Below, piece after piece: positions 24,879 to 34,576 of a DNA stretch of 64,000 nucleotides. The notes beneath the pieces were generated by a model that was not told the origin of the DNA, made no database searches, and saw only the letters and a list, made by a program, of their open reading frames with translations. The first letter of the stretch is position 1; each line of letters starts with the position of its first letter. Source of the stretch: UBA10329 sp964500205 (GTDB taxonomy: Bacteria > Bacteroidota > Bacteroidia > UBA10329); the NCBI GenBank assembly GCA_964500205.1, contig CAZCNS010000005.1:124001-188000 (forward strand). The letters run 5' to 3'. The position numbers and the translations under genes are program-made.

Positions 24879-25757
24879 TCAATATCCCGCTTTACCACCG
24901 CTGATGTTCTCGATGGGGTGCCACGTGGTCTTTACCTCCTGAAGGTCTAGCAACAGGTACGGGTCTTCGCCCTGTTTCGTCCAATCCTTCGGCCTCCAGT
25001 CACAACTGCGCTTCACGTTGGCAACAGCCTCCTCCTGCATCTTCTTCAAGTGGGTTGCATTGCCCCGAGCATAGACCGTGGCGCTCACATCCATATGGGA
25101 TGCCATGTGGCTTACCAGCTCATCGGCCTTGCCCGTGAGGATGTTGACCACCCCGCCCGGCAGATCGCTGCTGTTCAGCACCTCCGCAAAAGTGACGGCC
25201 GAGTGCGGCATGGTCTCCGAAGCCAGAACCACGATTGTGTTGCCCCCAGCTATCGCTGGCAGGATAACGCTCACCAGTCCCAGCAGCGCAGGGCCGTCAG
25301 GGGCCACAGTGGTCACCACACCCGTAGGTTCATGCACACTGAAGTTGAAATGAGACGAGGCCACCGGGTTCACGCTGCCGAACACCTGCGTGTACTTGTC
25401 GCACCACCCTGCCCAATAGACACAACGGTCGATCGACTGCTCCACCTCCTTGGCGGCAGCGGTCTGCGAGAGTCCGTTCTGCTTCAGCTCCTCTACGAAC
25501 TGCACCTTACGGCCCTCCAGCATCTCCGCGATGCGGTAAAGGATCTGGCTACGGTTGAAAGCAGTGCGCTCGCTCCACCCCGTGAATGCATTGCGGGCGG
25601 CCACCACGGCATCGCGCACATCCTTGCGGCTGCACAGGCAGATGTTCGTCACCGTACCGTCCTTCAACGGCACAGCATAATAATGGCCTGATTCACCACG
25701 GGGAAATTGACCCCCTATATAGACCTTGTGTGTTTTAAGCACCTCCAAGCGCGGCAT
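24879..25757 (-). CDS. Half-length aldehyde dehydrogenase family protein
   Basis: A 292-residue member of the aldehyde dehydrogenase superfamily; normal length is about 480. The N-terminal cofactor-binding half is present: YIGGQFPRGESGHYYAV, AARNAFTGWSERTAFNRSQILYRIAEMLEGR, EPTGVVTTVAPDGPALLGLVSVILPAIAGGNTIVVLASE and the LPGGVVNILTGKADELVSHMASH segment. The catalytic domain with the FxxxGQxC active-site Cys is absent, so it cannot be a normal dehydrogenase alone. The reading frame is intact and ends in a Trp-rich tail with LLLDLQEVKTTWHPIENI, so it looks like a maintained short form rather than a fresh truncation. No full-length partner is adjacent. Confidence 0.82.
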   Translation of the reverse strand: MPRLEVLKTHKVYIGGQFPRGESGHYYAVPLKDGTVTNICLCSRKDVRDAVVAARNAFTGWSERTAFNRSQILYRIAEMLEGRKVQFVEELKQNGLSQTAAAKEVEQSIDRCVYWAGWCDKYTQVFGSVNPVASSHFNFSVHEPTGVVTTVAPDGPALLGLVSVILPAIAGGNTIVVLASETMPHSAVTFAEVLNSSDLPGGVVNILTGKADELVSHMASHMDVSATVYARGNATHLKKMQEEAVANVKRSCDWRPKDWTKQGEDPYLLLDLQEVKTTWHPIENISGGKAGY

Positions 25758-25781
25758 GTTCTATTGTTTGACTTGACGTTG

Positions 25782-25789
25782 CGAAGCTA
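25782..25789 (-). promoter_or_regulatory. Candidate -7 promoter box TAGCTTCG
   Basis: A TAnnTTYG box 24 bases before the short aldehyde dehydrogenase start, minus strand. Confidence 0.35.
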
Positions 25790-25819
25790 ACCACAACCTG
25801 TCGGACTAAGGCCGCATCC

Positions 25820-25827
25820 TACCTTCA
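25820..25827 (+). promoter_or_regulatory. Candidate -7 promoter box TACCTTCA
   Basis: A weaker match, six bases before the ATG of the GT-C-like membrane protein gene. Confidence 0.25.
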
Positions 25828-25833
25828 CGCCCC

Positions 25834-27300
25834 ATGTACGGCCTCTTCCGACCTGCCAACCTTGCCCTGCTGCTGATGCTCGTGTTGCTGCACCTGCCCT
25901 TCATGGCGGCAGACCCCGACCCCACAGTCACCGTCATGAGCCGTGGGCCGTGGACGGACGAGGGCCTCAACACATCACAGGTGCGCAACTTCGTCAACCA
26001 TGGGGTGCTCAACATGGCCGAGTGCGACAACCTCATCAAGACCCCCTTCTTCGGCTTTGTCCTCATGCCGTTCTACTCCGTTTTCGGGACGCAGCTTGTC
26101 GTGGGCCGCTGGGTGGTGCTCGGCACTGTAATGCTTGTTCTCGCGCTCATGCTAGCATGGCCGCTCACAAGAGGTTTCGCAACGGCATTGGCCGTGCTGG
26201 GGCTGATGCAGTTTCACGTTTTCCATTTCTCTCACTACAGCATGGCCGAAATGATGGGTGTGGCACTCACGCTGCTCGGCATCTTCCTGCTCACACTTTG
26301 GGGAGGCAAAGACAACAGAGCGTATCTCGCTGCCGCATGCCTCTCATTCGGCCTCGTATTCCTTAGCAAGGTCACCTTCGCCTACGTGCTCGTGCTGCCC
26401 TTTGGGGCTCGATTCCTCGTGTTCCTCTCTGAGCGGGTGCGCGGGCGCGACTCTGTGACCTCATTGCTGCTCGATGGCGGTATCATGGCAGCCGTTACAG
26501 GCGCCATCGCCCTCGTCTTCCACCAGCGATGGTACGGACTGCATCGCGAGGTGTTCGACCTCGTGCGGGCCGACCAGGGCTCCGACCGCTTCGACCTAGC
26601 CACACCTTGGGGACGGGCCTTGTTCAACTGGGGCGAATTCATCGATGTGGCGGGGCTTTCCCCGTTCCTCATACTTGCTACACTGGCCCTAATCATCATC
26701 GTGCGGACGCGCTTGGAGGGCCGGGCCGAGCGCACCCTGCTGTACGGCCTGCTAGGCTGGCTCCTGTTGGAATCGCACAGGCTGCTGCTAATGAACCCGC
26801 CCACGCGCTACCTCGTGCCCCTTTTCGCAGCCATGCTCGCCTTTGTGGCCTTCGCACTTACGCGATGGCACGGCTCCTTGGGCAGGAAAGCAGCGGCCGG
26901 ATTGCTCCTGCTCGGCATGTTTGCCTATAACCTCTCACACTGGCACAGCAGCCTGCATAGGCGCAGTTTTGTGTTTCAGGAAGTGAACGCCTACCTCGCA
27001 CCTCACAACCTGCACCATGCCTCCGTGCTGGGAGTTTGGGGCACGGGACTGGCAGCTGGCACGGGTGCGCGGCTCCTACCCGTGTGGAACGGTTTCATGA
27101 ACCATGATCAACCTTTGGAACGGCATCGTCCTCGCATCGTCTTCGCAGAACATGACGAGGCCGACAGCCGACAGGCATTTGCCGCGCAGGGCATTGACCT
27201 CCACGCAGCCTCCGACAGTATGAGAACATTCGATTTGTGGCGGTACAAAGTGAATCTGTATTGGATGAAGCAGGAAACAGTGACCTCCTCGCCAAGGTGA
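25834..27300 (+). CDS. Multi-pass membrane protein, GT-C glycosyltransferase-like
   Basis: A 488-residue integral membrane protein with about ten hydrophobic helices. After helix one, the first loop has SRGPWTDEGLNTSQVRNFVNHG, where the Asp-Glu pair is placed like the catalytic acidic residue of ArnT/PMT-type GT-C enzymes, followed by TPFFGFVLMPFYSVFGTQLVVGRWVVL. This topology supports a glycosyltransferase that uses a polyprenyl-phosphate sugar and acts on the periplasmic side. Donor and acceptor are unknown. Only the architecture and the DE motif support the call. It is followed by two RemB-like outer-membrane protein genes. Confidence 0.65.
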   Translation: MYGLFRPANLALLLMLVLLHLPFMAADPDPTVTVMSRGPWTDEGLNTSQVRNFVNHGVLNMAECDNLIKTPFFGFVLMPFYSVFGTQLVVGRWVVLGTVMLVLALMLAWPLTRGFATALAVLGLMQFHVFHFSHYSMAEMMGVALTLLGIFLLTLWGGKDNRAYLAAACLSFGLVFLSKVTFAYVLVLPFGARFLVFLSERVRGRDSVTSLLLDGGIMAAVTGAIALVFHQRWYGLHREVFDLVRADQGSDRFDLATPWGRALFNWGEFIDVAGLSPFLILATLALIIIVRTRLEGRAERTLLYGLLGWLLLESHRLLLMNPPTRYLVPLFAAMLAFVAFALTRWHGSLGRKAAAGLLLLGMFAYNLSHWHSSLHRRSFVFQEVNAYLAPHNLHHASVLGVWGTGLAAGTGARLLPVWNGFMNHDQPLERHRPRIVFAEHDEADSRQAFAAQGIDLHAASDSMRTFDLWRYKVNLYWMKQETVTSSPR

Positions 27301-27417
27301 AATCAAGCTCGTAGTGCTTGGAACACTGCTTAAATATCCAAAACACATTAATTGAATCCGTAAAGTGGAGGCAATTCAAGCAGGCAAGCTGCGCTGACCA
27401 CTGATGCCGCGAAAGCA

Positions 27418-27425
27418 TACCTTTG
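27418..27425 (+). promoter_or_regulatory. Candidate -7 promoter box TACCTTTG
   Basis: An exact TAnnTTTG match 15 bases before the ATG of the first RemB-like gene. Confidence 0.5.
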
Positions 27426-27440
27426 ACCGCCATTGCAGCC

Positions 27441-29090
27441 ATGCGGAAGGTCGCACTCCTCTTCTCTTTGCTCGTGCTGACATGCGTGTCGGCATCATTG
27501 GCGCAAGACCACCAACCGTATCCGCTCAACAACGTCACGTATCAGGAGTTTGAGGGAATGCTGCACCAGCCAGGGGAGCAGTTCCACACCTCGGTGCGGC
27601 CCTATCGCATCAATGAGCTGAACCGTAGCATCCCGTTCGACTCGCTGCGCCATGTGCGTTACCACAGCGGGAAGTTTGCGCGAACTTGGGTGGGCCGCAA
27701 GATGGTGATGGAGAGCCTGGTGCGGGTGGACTCGGCCAAGTATCAGGTTTTTTTCGACCCGATATTCCACATGGACTACGGCTATGACATGGAGAACGGA
27801 GTAGGCCACGCACTGAACACCCGGGGCTTCGTAGCAAGGGGAAGCATAGGCCGAAAGCTGTCTTTCATCACCACATTCTACGAGAACCAGGGCACCTTCC
27901 TGCCTTACATGACCGACTGGATCAAGCGCAACAACACAATACCGGGTCAGGGCTGGCTCAAGGATTTTGAGATGACCAACGGCTTCTACAGCGCGCTGCG
28001 GGTGCAGGAGAACGGCTACGACTACCTGATGGCATCGGGGCTGGTGTCGTTCACGCCCACGGAGGCGTTCAATGTGCAGTTCGGGCACGACAAGCACTTT
28101 TTCGGGGAGGGCTACCGTTCGCTGCTGCTGTCGGACGCGGCATTCAACTACCCTTTCCTCAAACTGACGACCAAGTGGAAGGGATTCCAATACGTTCACT
28201 TGCTCACACAGATGCAGGACATCCGCTATCCCGTGCAGTACGAGACGGGCTACAAGAAGAAGTGGGCCACGTTCCACTACTTCAGCGCCAACATCGGCAA
28301 ACGGGTGCAGGTGGGCCTGTTTGAGGGTATCATCTTCCGCACGGCCGACAACTCGGGCAACGGGGGCTTCGACTGGAACTTCATCAACCCCTTGATGATG
28401 GTGCGGCCCGTGCAGTTCGAGATTCAAGAGTCGCCTCAGAATGTGGTGGTGGGCCTCAACCTGAAAGTGATCCCTTTCAAGGGGGCGGCTTTCTACGGTC
28501 AAATCGCCTTCGATGACCTCAACTTCAAGGAGCTGGGCACTGCAGGGTACATCGAGCAGAAACTGGGGTGGCAGGTGGGTTTCAAGGCTTACGACCTCTT
28601 CAAGCTGCGGAACCTGAACATCCAGATGGAGTACAACGCAGTGCGGCCCTACACCTATCAGCACGAGCAGTCCATCCTGTCGTATATGCACCACGGCCAA
28701 CCGCTGGGCCACCCCATGGGGGCCAACTTCCACGAGGTGACGGGCATGTTCTCCTACCGATGGAAGGACCTGCGCTTTGAGATGCGCACCACCTACGCCA
28801 TCGTGGGCCGCGACACCGCAGGGCTGAACTTCGGCAACGACCCATATCTATTGGAACAGAACGCTGTGAACGGCCCTGTATCAGGCGGCAACTTCATAGG
28901 GCAGGGACTGCGCACCACGCAGCTTTTCCAGACGGCAGAGCTGGCCTACGTCATCAACCGTGCGAGCAATTTCACTGTACGTCTGGGCGTGACGCACCGC
29001 TATGCCGTGAACGAGCTGGGCAGCGAGCGCAACCTGATGCCCTTCTTCGGTGTGCGAACCGACATACGCAAAGTGTATTATGATTTCTGA
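27441..29090 (+). CDS. RemB/Wzi-like outer membrane protein, first of a tandem pair
   Basis: A 549-residue exported beta-barrel protein. A signal peptide (1-21, ending SASLAQ) precedes an acidic-aromatic barrel with FNVQFGHDKHFFGEGYRSLLLSDAAFNYPFLKL, a block typical of the Wzi capsule-assembly and RemB gliding-associated families. The closing strand ends KVYYDF, with a terminal Phe as is usual for barrel proteins inserted by the BAM complex. A role in exopolysaccharide handling or gliding is inferred from the family. The ATG at 27441 starts the signal peptide; an in-frame TTG lies six codons upstream. The next gene begins one base after the stop codon. Confidence 0.8.
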   Translation: MRKVALLFSLLVLTCVSASLAQDHQPYPLNNVTYQEFEGMLHQPGEQFHTSVRPYRINELNRSIPFDSLRHVRYHSGKFARTWVGRKMVMESLVRVDSAKYQVFFDPIFHMDYGYDMENGVGHALNTRGFVARGSIGRKLSFITTFYENQGTFLPYMTDWIKRNNTIPGQGWLKDFEMTNGFYSALRVQENGYDYLMASGLVSFTPTEAFNVQFGHDKHFFGEGYRSLLLSDAAFNYPFLKLTTKWKGFQYVHLLTQMQDIRYPVQYETGYKKKWATFHYFSANIGKRVQVGLFEGIIFRTADNSGNGGFDWNFINPLMMVRPVQFEIQESPQNVVVGLNLKVIPFKGAAFYGQIAFDDLNFKELGTAGYIEQKLGWQVGFKAYDLFKLRNLNIQMEYNAVRPYTYQHEQSILSYMHHGQPLGHPMGANFHEVTGMFSYRWKDLRFEMRTTYAIVGRDTAGLNFGNDPYLLEQNAVNGPVSGGNFIGQGLRTTQLFQTAELAYVINRASNFTVRLGVTHRYAVNELGSERNLMPFFGVRTDIRKVYYDF

Positions 29091-29091
29091 G

Positions 29092-30681
29092 ATGCGGCAC
29101 AAGGCATATACCCTCCTGCTGCTGGCGATGCCGGTGATGCTGCACGCGCAACAAATAGCCAACCCGCGCTCGGTGCTCATCCAGAATTTCATGGAGGAAG
29201 AATTCTGGGGCAGCGGCCTGCCTGATGCGCATCCGGCCATACGCCCGTTCGTGCAGCACGCCCAGTTCGACCTTGCCAACAGCGAGTTCCTTGACGGCTT
29301 CGAGCCTGACACCGACCCTGGAAATAAACGTTTCCGGAGGGGTAACATGCTCGATGTACGAAAGAAGTGGTTCGGAATGCGGTTGAACCCTGTTTATCAC
29401 AACGTCATTGGAGGCGGCACAGGCAGCGGGCTGATCACCGACCTGGCGGGTGGGCTACGCGGTGACATCCTCATCACCCCGAAATTCACAGGCCACTTCG
29501 ACCTGATGGGCGGGGGATACCGCGGACCGGCCCATATGGAGGAGTTCATGGACGAATGGGGGGTGAGGCCCGGCTACGGCAGCATCACCCGTGGGCAGGA
29601 TCTCAACACGTTCTTCGTGCCGAGAGGCTATCTGAGTTTCTCTCCCTCGGAGCATTTCAACGTACAGGCAGGCCATGACCGGCTTTTCATCGGCAACGGC
29701 TACCGCTCGCTCATCCTCTCGGACAACGCCCCGCCTCATTCTTTTCTGAAACTGGACACGAGGTTCTGGAAGGTGCGCTACGTGAACATCTTCGCCAACT
29801 TCAAGGACATACGCCCCGATGCAGCCAGCCGCAACAAGCTGGGCACATTCCACTACCTGTCGATGAACGTGGGCAAGCGGTTCAGCTTCGGGCTCTTTGA
29901 GAGCATTATCTGGCAGGCGCAGGACTCCAGCGGGGTGCGGGGCTTTGAGCCGAACTACCTGAACCCTATCATCTTCTACCGCCCGGTGGAGATGTCCTTG
30001 CGGTCGCCAGACCGCGTGCTGCTCGGGCTAGACCTGCGCTTTCGTATCGGCAAGAATCATCACCTCTACGGGCAATTCATCTTGGATGAATTCAAGATGT
30101 CTGAGGTATTTGCCCGCTTCAGTAGCGACACCACCAAAGAGACCGGCTGGTGGGGCAACAAGCAGGGCTTTCAATTGGGTTTGAAAGGATGGAGTCCCTT
30201 CGGGCTGCGCGGCCTATACTACCAGACGGAGGTCAACTGGGTGCGGCCGTTCACCTACACCCACGTGACGGTGGAGCAGAACTACGGCCACTACAACCAG
30301 CCATTGGCGCACCCACGGGGATCGAACTTCATTGAATCTGTGAATGTGCTGCGCTACCGAAAGGGCAACTGGCTGCTGGAGGGCAAGTTCATCTACTCGC
30401 GCTTCGGACTGGACACGGGCGCGGTGAGCTACGGCAACGATATCTACCGCTCGTACCTTGACCGTGCTACCGAGTACGGCCACGAGATGTACCAGGGCCT
30501 CGACACGCGTCTCTACCTCTGGCAGATACGGGCCGAATACGTAATCAATGCGCGCTGGGACCTGCGCCTGTTGGCAGGCTTCAACTCACGGCTGGAAACC
30601 TCGGCCGTTCACCGCAGAGAGGACATCTACATGTTCATCGGCATCAGTACCGACCTGACGAGGCCGTTCGATGATTTCTGA
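29092..30681 (+). CDS. RemB/Wzi-like outer membrane protein, second of a tandem pair
   Basis: A 529-residue paralogue of the preceding gene. It has a short signal peptide (MRHKAYTLLLLAMPVMLHAQ), the same central block (FNVQAGHDRLFIGNGYRSLILSDNAPPHSFLKL), LGTFHYLSMNVGKRFSFGLFESIIW, a shared NQPLAHPRGSNF loop matching the GQPLGHPMGANF loop of the first copy, and a terminal Phe. An ATG four codons upstream at 29080 overlaps the previous gene. The one-base spacing and conserved fold point to co-expression and an old tandem duplication, with clear sequence divergence since. Confidence 0.8.
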   Translation: MRHKAYTLLLLAMPVMLHAQQIANPRSVLIQNFMEEEFWGSGLPDAHPAIRPFVQHAQFDLANSEFLDGFEPDTDPGNKRFRRGNMLDVRKKWFGMRLNPVYHNVIGGGTGSGLITDLAGGLRGDILITPKFTGHFDLMGGGYRGPAHMEEFMDEWGVRPGYGSITRGQDLNTFFVPRGYLSFSPSEHFNVQAGHDRLFIGNGYRSLILSDNAPPHSFLKLDTRFWKVRYVNIFANFKDIRPDAASRNKLGTFHYLSMNVGKRFSFGLFESIIWQAQDSSGVRGFEPNYLNPIIFYRPVEMSLRSPDRVLLGLDLRFRIGKNHHLYGQFILDEFKMSEVFARFSSDTTKETGWWGNKQGFQLGLKGWSPFGLRGLYYQTEVNWVRPFTYTHVTVEQNYGHYNQPLAHPRGSNFIESVNVLRYRKGNWLLEGKFIYSRFGLDTGAVSYGNDIYRSYLDRATEYGHEMYQGLDTRLYLWQIRAEYVINARWDLRLLAGFNSRLETSAVHRREDIYMFIGISTDLTRPFDDF

Positions 30682-30780
30682 TACGGGGAGCAACTCTTCC
30701 TAATGAATGCAGAAAAACGTGACCGTCTCCTATAAAAACTATTCGTTCAATTACTGCTTTGGCGTGCGAGAAGTTTGATT

Positions 30781-31473
30781 TTACTCTCCATACTCCACTG
30801 CATCGTTCAGCGCCTCGATGTAAAGGAGCATGATGTCAAGATTCCCGCGCTCACTGTCCAGCCTGTAGGCATTATATAAACGGGGATAGGGTTCGAGTAC
30901 CCTCATCATGTGATTCTCTGTCAGTGGATAGATTTTCCCATTCTCCAGGTGAAAAAGGTAGTTGATGCGCTTACCGTCCTCGTTGCTGAATTCACCTCTT
31001 GCTGCCATACCGGCAACACCGGTAGCCATGAAGGCAAGAGTACCCTCTGCGATTGACCCGGCATTGAAACTCTCAAGCCTTGTGGTGGGCATGGCAACAA
31101 AGTGGTTGTAGGGACGAGGTTCGGATATTCTTACAAAACCATTGTAAATCCCAAGTCTGCGGATGTTCAAGAACAAGTCCTCTCCATCGTAAATAGCCCA
31201 TATACCTGTCTCATTGGAGGTTACGAAATGAACCTTGTGAGTGTACAGTTCGGGAATCTTGCGGTGCTTCGTCTTCTGTAGGTCGAACTGCCCCTCATAG
31301 AGAGGCTTGCCATCACGAAAATCCTCACTGCTGCCGTAACCCCCCACCGGACGAACCACCCCTTCTTGGGCGTCCGCCTTCACAGAAAATAGAAGTGTAC
31401 TTGAGGCAAAGATTGGTAACGCAAAAGCAGCGGTCAAACATCTAATCCAGGACAGAACAGGTAATATTCCCAT
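30781..31473 (-). CDS. Hypothetical exported protein
   Basis: A 230-residue protein with an N-terminal hydrophobic stretch (about 8-35, CLTAAFALPIFASSTLLFSV) that reads as a signal peptide ending near KADAQ. The mature part contains LYEGQFDLQKTKHRKIPELY, VTSNETGIWAIYDGEDLFLNI and MRVLEPYPRLYNAYRLDSERGNLDIML. I do not recognise the family. It probably acts in the periplasm or on the surface. TACTTTCG lies five bases upstream of the start. It lies in the same direction as, and 42 bases downstream of, the DUF2723 gene. Confidence 0.65.
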   Translation of the reverse strand: MGILPVLSWIRCLTAAFALPIFASSTLLFSVKADAQEGVVRPVGGYGSSEDFRDGKPLYEGQFDLQKTKHRKIPELYTHKVHFVTSNETGIWAIYDGEDLFLNIRRLGIYNGFVRISEPRPYNHFVAMPTTRLESFNAGSIAEGTLAFMATGVAGMAARGEFSNEDGKRINYLFHLENGKIYPLTENHMMRVLEPYPRLYNAYRLDSERGNLDIMLLYIEALNDAVEYGE

Positions 31474-31478
31474 CTGGA

Positions 31479-31486
31479 CGAAAGTA
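31479..31486 (-). promoter_or_regulatory. Candidate -7 promoter box TACTTTCG
   Basis: A TAnnTTYG box five bases before the hypothetical exported protein start, minus strand. Confidence 0.4.
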
Positions 31487-31515
31487 ATTCCTGAAAGTAA
31501 TACACTGATGTACCG

Positions 31516-34500
31516 TCAACCCCTTCCCATCGGACTACGCAGATACTTCTCCTCAAGGTCTGCAAAGCGCTCCTCCAGTTTTTCGAGTACCTCGTCCTGC
31601 TTGAAAGTGCGGGCAAGGATGAGCAGCTTCTGCATCACCGACATGGCAATGTCGGGGTCGTTGCCAAGGCGTTTCACCTGATTGCGGTCAAGGCGGGCGA
31701 AGTATTCGATCTCCTGCCCGTAAACATCCGCCAGCTTCAGGGCCACATCGTTGCCCTTGTCAAATTCTTCCAAGCGATAGTACGCCTCCACGATGCCTGC
31801 AGCCGAGAAGTTGAGCAGGATGCTCTCGTGTGGCATGGCTTCCATGCAACGGTCGAGGGTCTTCATCGCTTCTTCCTTCTTTCCTTCGGCAATAAGCGCA
31901 TTGGCGAGGCGGGCATACATACTCCGGTAGTTAAGGCTCATACGCTCGGTCTCTGTGCCATGATACACTTCGGGCATATGCATGTTTCCCCATTGGAATT
32001 TGTTGACCATGTTCTCATACATGGCCACAGTGTTCACTTCGCCAGTCTGTCCGTCCTTGGCAAGGCTTTCCATAGGTACCAGACGGTAGGCAAGGCCCTC
32101 GGTCTGGAAGTATCGCTCAAGGCCGAGGTAGTTGTCGTTGCCCACCGTCACTGCGAAATAGACAGGCCGTTCCCAGTTGTTGTTGGCAAGGATGTCGAGC
32201 ACCATCAGGTGATTCCTAGTGATGGCACTGCCCTTGAGCTTCCAGGTCATCTCCGGCACGATGCGGTCGGCCTGATCGGGACGCACGGTCCCTGTCTTCA
32301 GTATCTGCGCACTATCTATGGTCATCTTGATGCTGGCCGTGGGCAGATAATTGTAGTCACCTACGCGGGTCTGAAGCTTATATTGCTTGTCGTCCTTGCC
32401 CACGAACTCCATCAGCTCCTTCAGCTCCACATGGCCCTGAATGCCGCGGTCGTAGATGGGAATCTGCAAGCGGTTGTCGCCCCGCAGCTGGTCTTCGTTG
32501 AAGGAGAATGGCAGCTTGTCGGCCTCGTACGCTTTTCTGCGCAGCTGGTCAATGTACCAGGTGGTGTTGAACAGGCTGAGGTTCACCACACGCACATCAG
32601 TGCGCACGCCTTCTACCTCCTGGGCGTACCAGAGCGGGAAGGTGTCGTTGTCACCGTTTGTGAAAAGAATGGCATTCGGGGCGCAGGTTTCGAGGTAGTT
32701 CACCGCTATGTCGCGGGCCGCATAGCGGTTACTGCGATCGTGGTCGTCCCATCCCTCCTTGGCCATGATGTACGGCCCGCTAAGGCACAGCACCGTACCG
32801 ATGGCCGCAGCGGCCGTGCGCGGTATGTTCTTTTTCGAGAGAAAATCGTAAAGTGCGATGACCGCGAATCCGATCCAGAACGCAAACGCGTAGAACGACC
32901 CCGCGTAAGCATAGTCACGTTCGCGAGGCTGGTAGGGATACTGATTGAGGTAGAGCACGATAGCGAGTCCCGTCATGAAGAACATCAGGAACACCAGCCA
33001 GAAATTCTGTTTGTCCTTTCCGTACTGGAAAAACAGCCCGATAAGTCCGAGGATGAGCGGTATCATGAAAAAGCGGTTGTACGCCTTGTTCGATGTCATA
33101 GAGATGGGCAAGTTGTCCTGTGGACCCACCCTCCACTCATCTATGAAACCGATACCGCTGACCCAGTTGCCCCGGTTGATCTCACGGTGGCCCTGTACAT
33201 CATTCTGCCTTCCTGCGAAATTCCACATGAAGTAGCGCATGTACATGTGTCCTATCTGGTACTTGAACATGAAGGCTAGGTTCTGGCCCATGGTTGGCTT
33301 CACGTTGCCGCCCTTCGCGCCCGAAATGGCCTTGTACTCTTCTACATGATGCCCCTGCGAGCTGTACATACGTGGGAAAAGACCACTCATCTTGGGGTCA
33401 TAGATCGGGGTCTGCTTGCGGCCCATGATCTCATAGCGCTTCTCAGCCTGATAGTACTGCGCAGCACCTTCCTCACGGTCAATGTACTCAGCATTGAAAT
33501 ACTGCCCGTAGAACAGCGGGCGGTCACCATACTGCTCGCGGTTGAGGTAGCTCTGAAGCGCGAACACGTTATCGGGTGCGCTCTCATTCATTGGAGGGTC
33601 GGCAATGGAGCGGATCACCGTGACGGTGTAGGCCGAGTAGCCGATGAGGATCATGATCACGGAAAGAATGCCCGTGTTCGCAAGCGGCATATTGCGGTCC
33701 TGCGTGTATTTCAACCCGAAGACGAATGCAGCAATGAGCGCAATGGCGAACACCGTGACACCGCTGTTAAAGGGCATTCCCAAACCGTTGACGAACAAAA
33801 GCTCCGCTTTCGATGCGAGGGTCACGACTCCAGGAATGATTCCATACTGCACGAAACCGAGGATGAGGATGGACACCACACCGGCCACCATGAAGCCAAG
33901 GCGGGTGGGCTTGTACCTTTTGAAATAATAGACGAAGGTGATGGCAGGAATAGCGAGCAGGTTGAGCAGGTGGACCCCGATGCTCATGCCGAACAACAGC
34001 CCCAGCAGAACGAGGTAGCGGTCTGCGCCTGGCTCATCGGCAGCTTCCTCCCACTTCAGGATGACCCAGAACACCAACGCGGTGAACATGCTCGAAAGCG
34101 CGTAAACCTCGCCCTCCACGGCCGAGAACCAGAATGAATCGGAGAATGTGTAGGCCAGTCCACCCACGATGCCACTGCCCATCACAGCCATGATCTTGCC
34201 GAGGTCGTCAGAGGGAGTCTCGTTGCCGAAGACCAGTTTCCTTCCGAAATGCGTGATGCTCCAGAACAGGAACAGAATCGTGAACGCACTGGCAAGCGCA
34301 CTCATAATGTTGACCCACTTGGCCACCTGCGTCACGTCATCGCCTGCAAAGAGGGTGAAAAACCTCGCAATAAGCTGAAACATAGGTGCGCCCGGCTCGT
34401 GGCCCACCATCAGCTTGTAGCTGGCCGCGATGTACTCCCCGCAGTCCCACCAACTGGCCGTGGGCTCTATGGTGCTCACGTAAACGAATGCCGAAATGGC

Positions 34501-34548
34501 GAACACCGCCCATCCAGTCACATTGTTGATCAGCTTGTATCTGCTCAT
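31516..34548 (-). CDS. DUF2723 membrane protein (GT117-type O-mannosyltransferase-like) with TPR-like tail
   Basis: A 1010-residue protein. The DUF2723 domain fills the first half, opening with WAVFAISAFVYVSTIEPTASWWDCGEYIAASYKLMVGHEPGAPMF; the Asp-Cys-Gly-Glu segment is the acidic catalytic-type loop. About twelve hydrophobic helices are present up to residue 640. The remaining 370 residues are soluble, and the last 150 look like TPR helices (ARLANALIAEGKKEEAMKTLDRCM). Relatives such as human TMEM260 are protein O-mannosyltransferases, so protein O-glycosylation on the periplasmic side is likely. TAATTTCG lies 20 bases before the start. Confidence 0.85.
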   Translation of the reverse strand: MSRYKLINNVTGWAVFAISAFVYVSTIEPTASWWDCGEYIAASYKLMVGHEPGAPMFQLIARFFTLFAGDDVTQVAKWVNIMSALASAFTILFLFWSITHFGRKLVFGNETPSDDLGKIMAVMGSGIVGGLAYTFSDSFWFSAVEGEVYALSSMFTALVFWVILKWEEAADEPGADRYLVLLGLLFGMSIGVHLLNLLAIPAITFVYYFKRYKPTRLGFMVAGVVSILILGFVQYGIIPGVVTLASKAELLFVNGLGMPFNSGVTVFAIALIAAFVFGLKYTQDRNMPLANTGILSVIMILIGYSAYTVTVIRSIADPPMNESAPDNVFALQSYLNREQYGDRPLFYGQYFNAEYIDREEGAAQYYQAEKRYEIMGRKQTPIYDPKMSGLFPRMYSSQGHHVEEYKAISGAKGGNVKPTMGQNLAFMFKYQIGHMYMRYFMWNFAGRQNDVQGHREINRGNWVSGIGFIDEWRVGPQDNLPISMTSNKAYNRFFMIPLILGLIGLFFQYGKDKQNFWLVFLMFFMTGLAIVLYLNQYPYQPRERDYAYAGSFYAFAFWIGFAVIALYDFLSKKNIPRTAAAAIGTVLCLSGPYIMAKEGWDDHDRSNRYAARDIAVNYLETCAPNAILFTNGDNDTFPLWYAQEVEGVRTDVRVVNLSLFNTTWYIDQLRRKAYEADKLPFSFNEDQLRGDNRLQIPIYDRGIQGHVELKELMEFVGKDDKQYKLQTRVGDYNYLPTASIKMTIDSAQILKTGTVRPDQADRIVPEMTWKLKGSAITRNHLMVLDILANNNWERPVYFAVTVGNDNYLGLERYFQTEGLAYRLVPMESLAKDGQTGEVNTVAMYENMVNKFQWGNMHMPEVYHGTETERMSLNYRSMYARLANALIAEGKKEEAMKTLDRCMEAMPHESILLNFSAAGIVEAYYRLEEFDKGNDVALKLADVYGQEIEYFARLDRNQVKRLGNDPDIAMSVMQKLLILARTFKQDEVLEKLEERFADLEEKYLRSPMGRG

Positions 34549-34568
34549 GCCTGTATTTTAGAAGCGGA

Positions 34569-34576
34569 CGAAATTA
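34569..34576 (-). promoter_or_regulatory. Candidate -7 promoter box TAATTTCG
   Basis: A TAnnTTYG box 20 bases before the DUF2723 gene start, minus strand. Confidence 0.35.

Noticed and set aside
31828..33279. Long open frame on the plus strand opposite the DUF2723 gene (483 codons)
   Set aside because: It is fully overlapped by the well-supported DUF2723 gene and has shadow composition.
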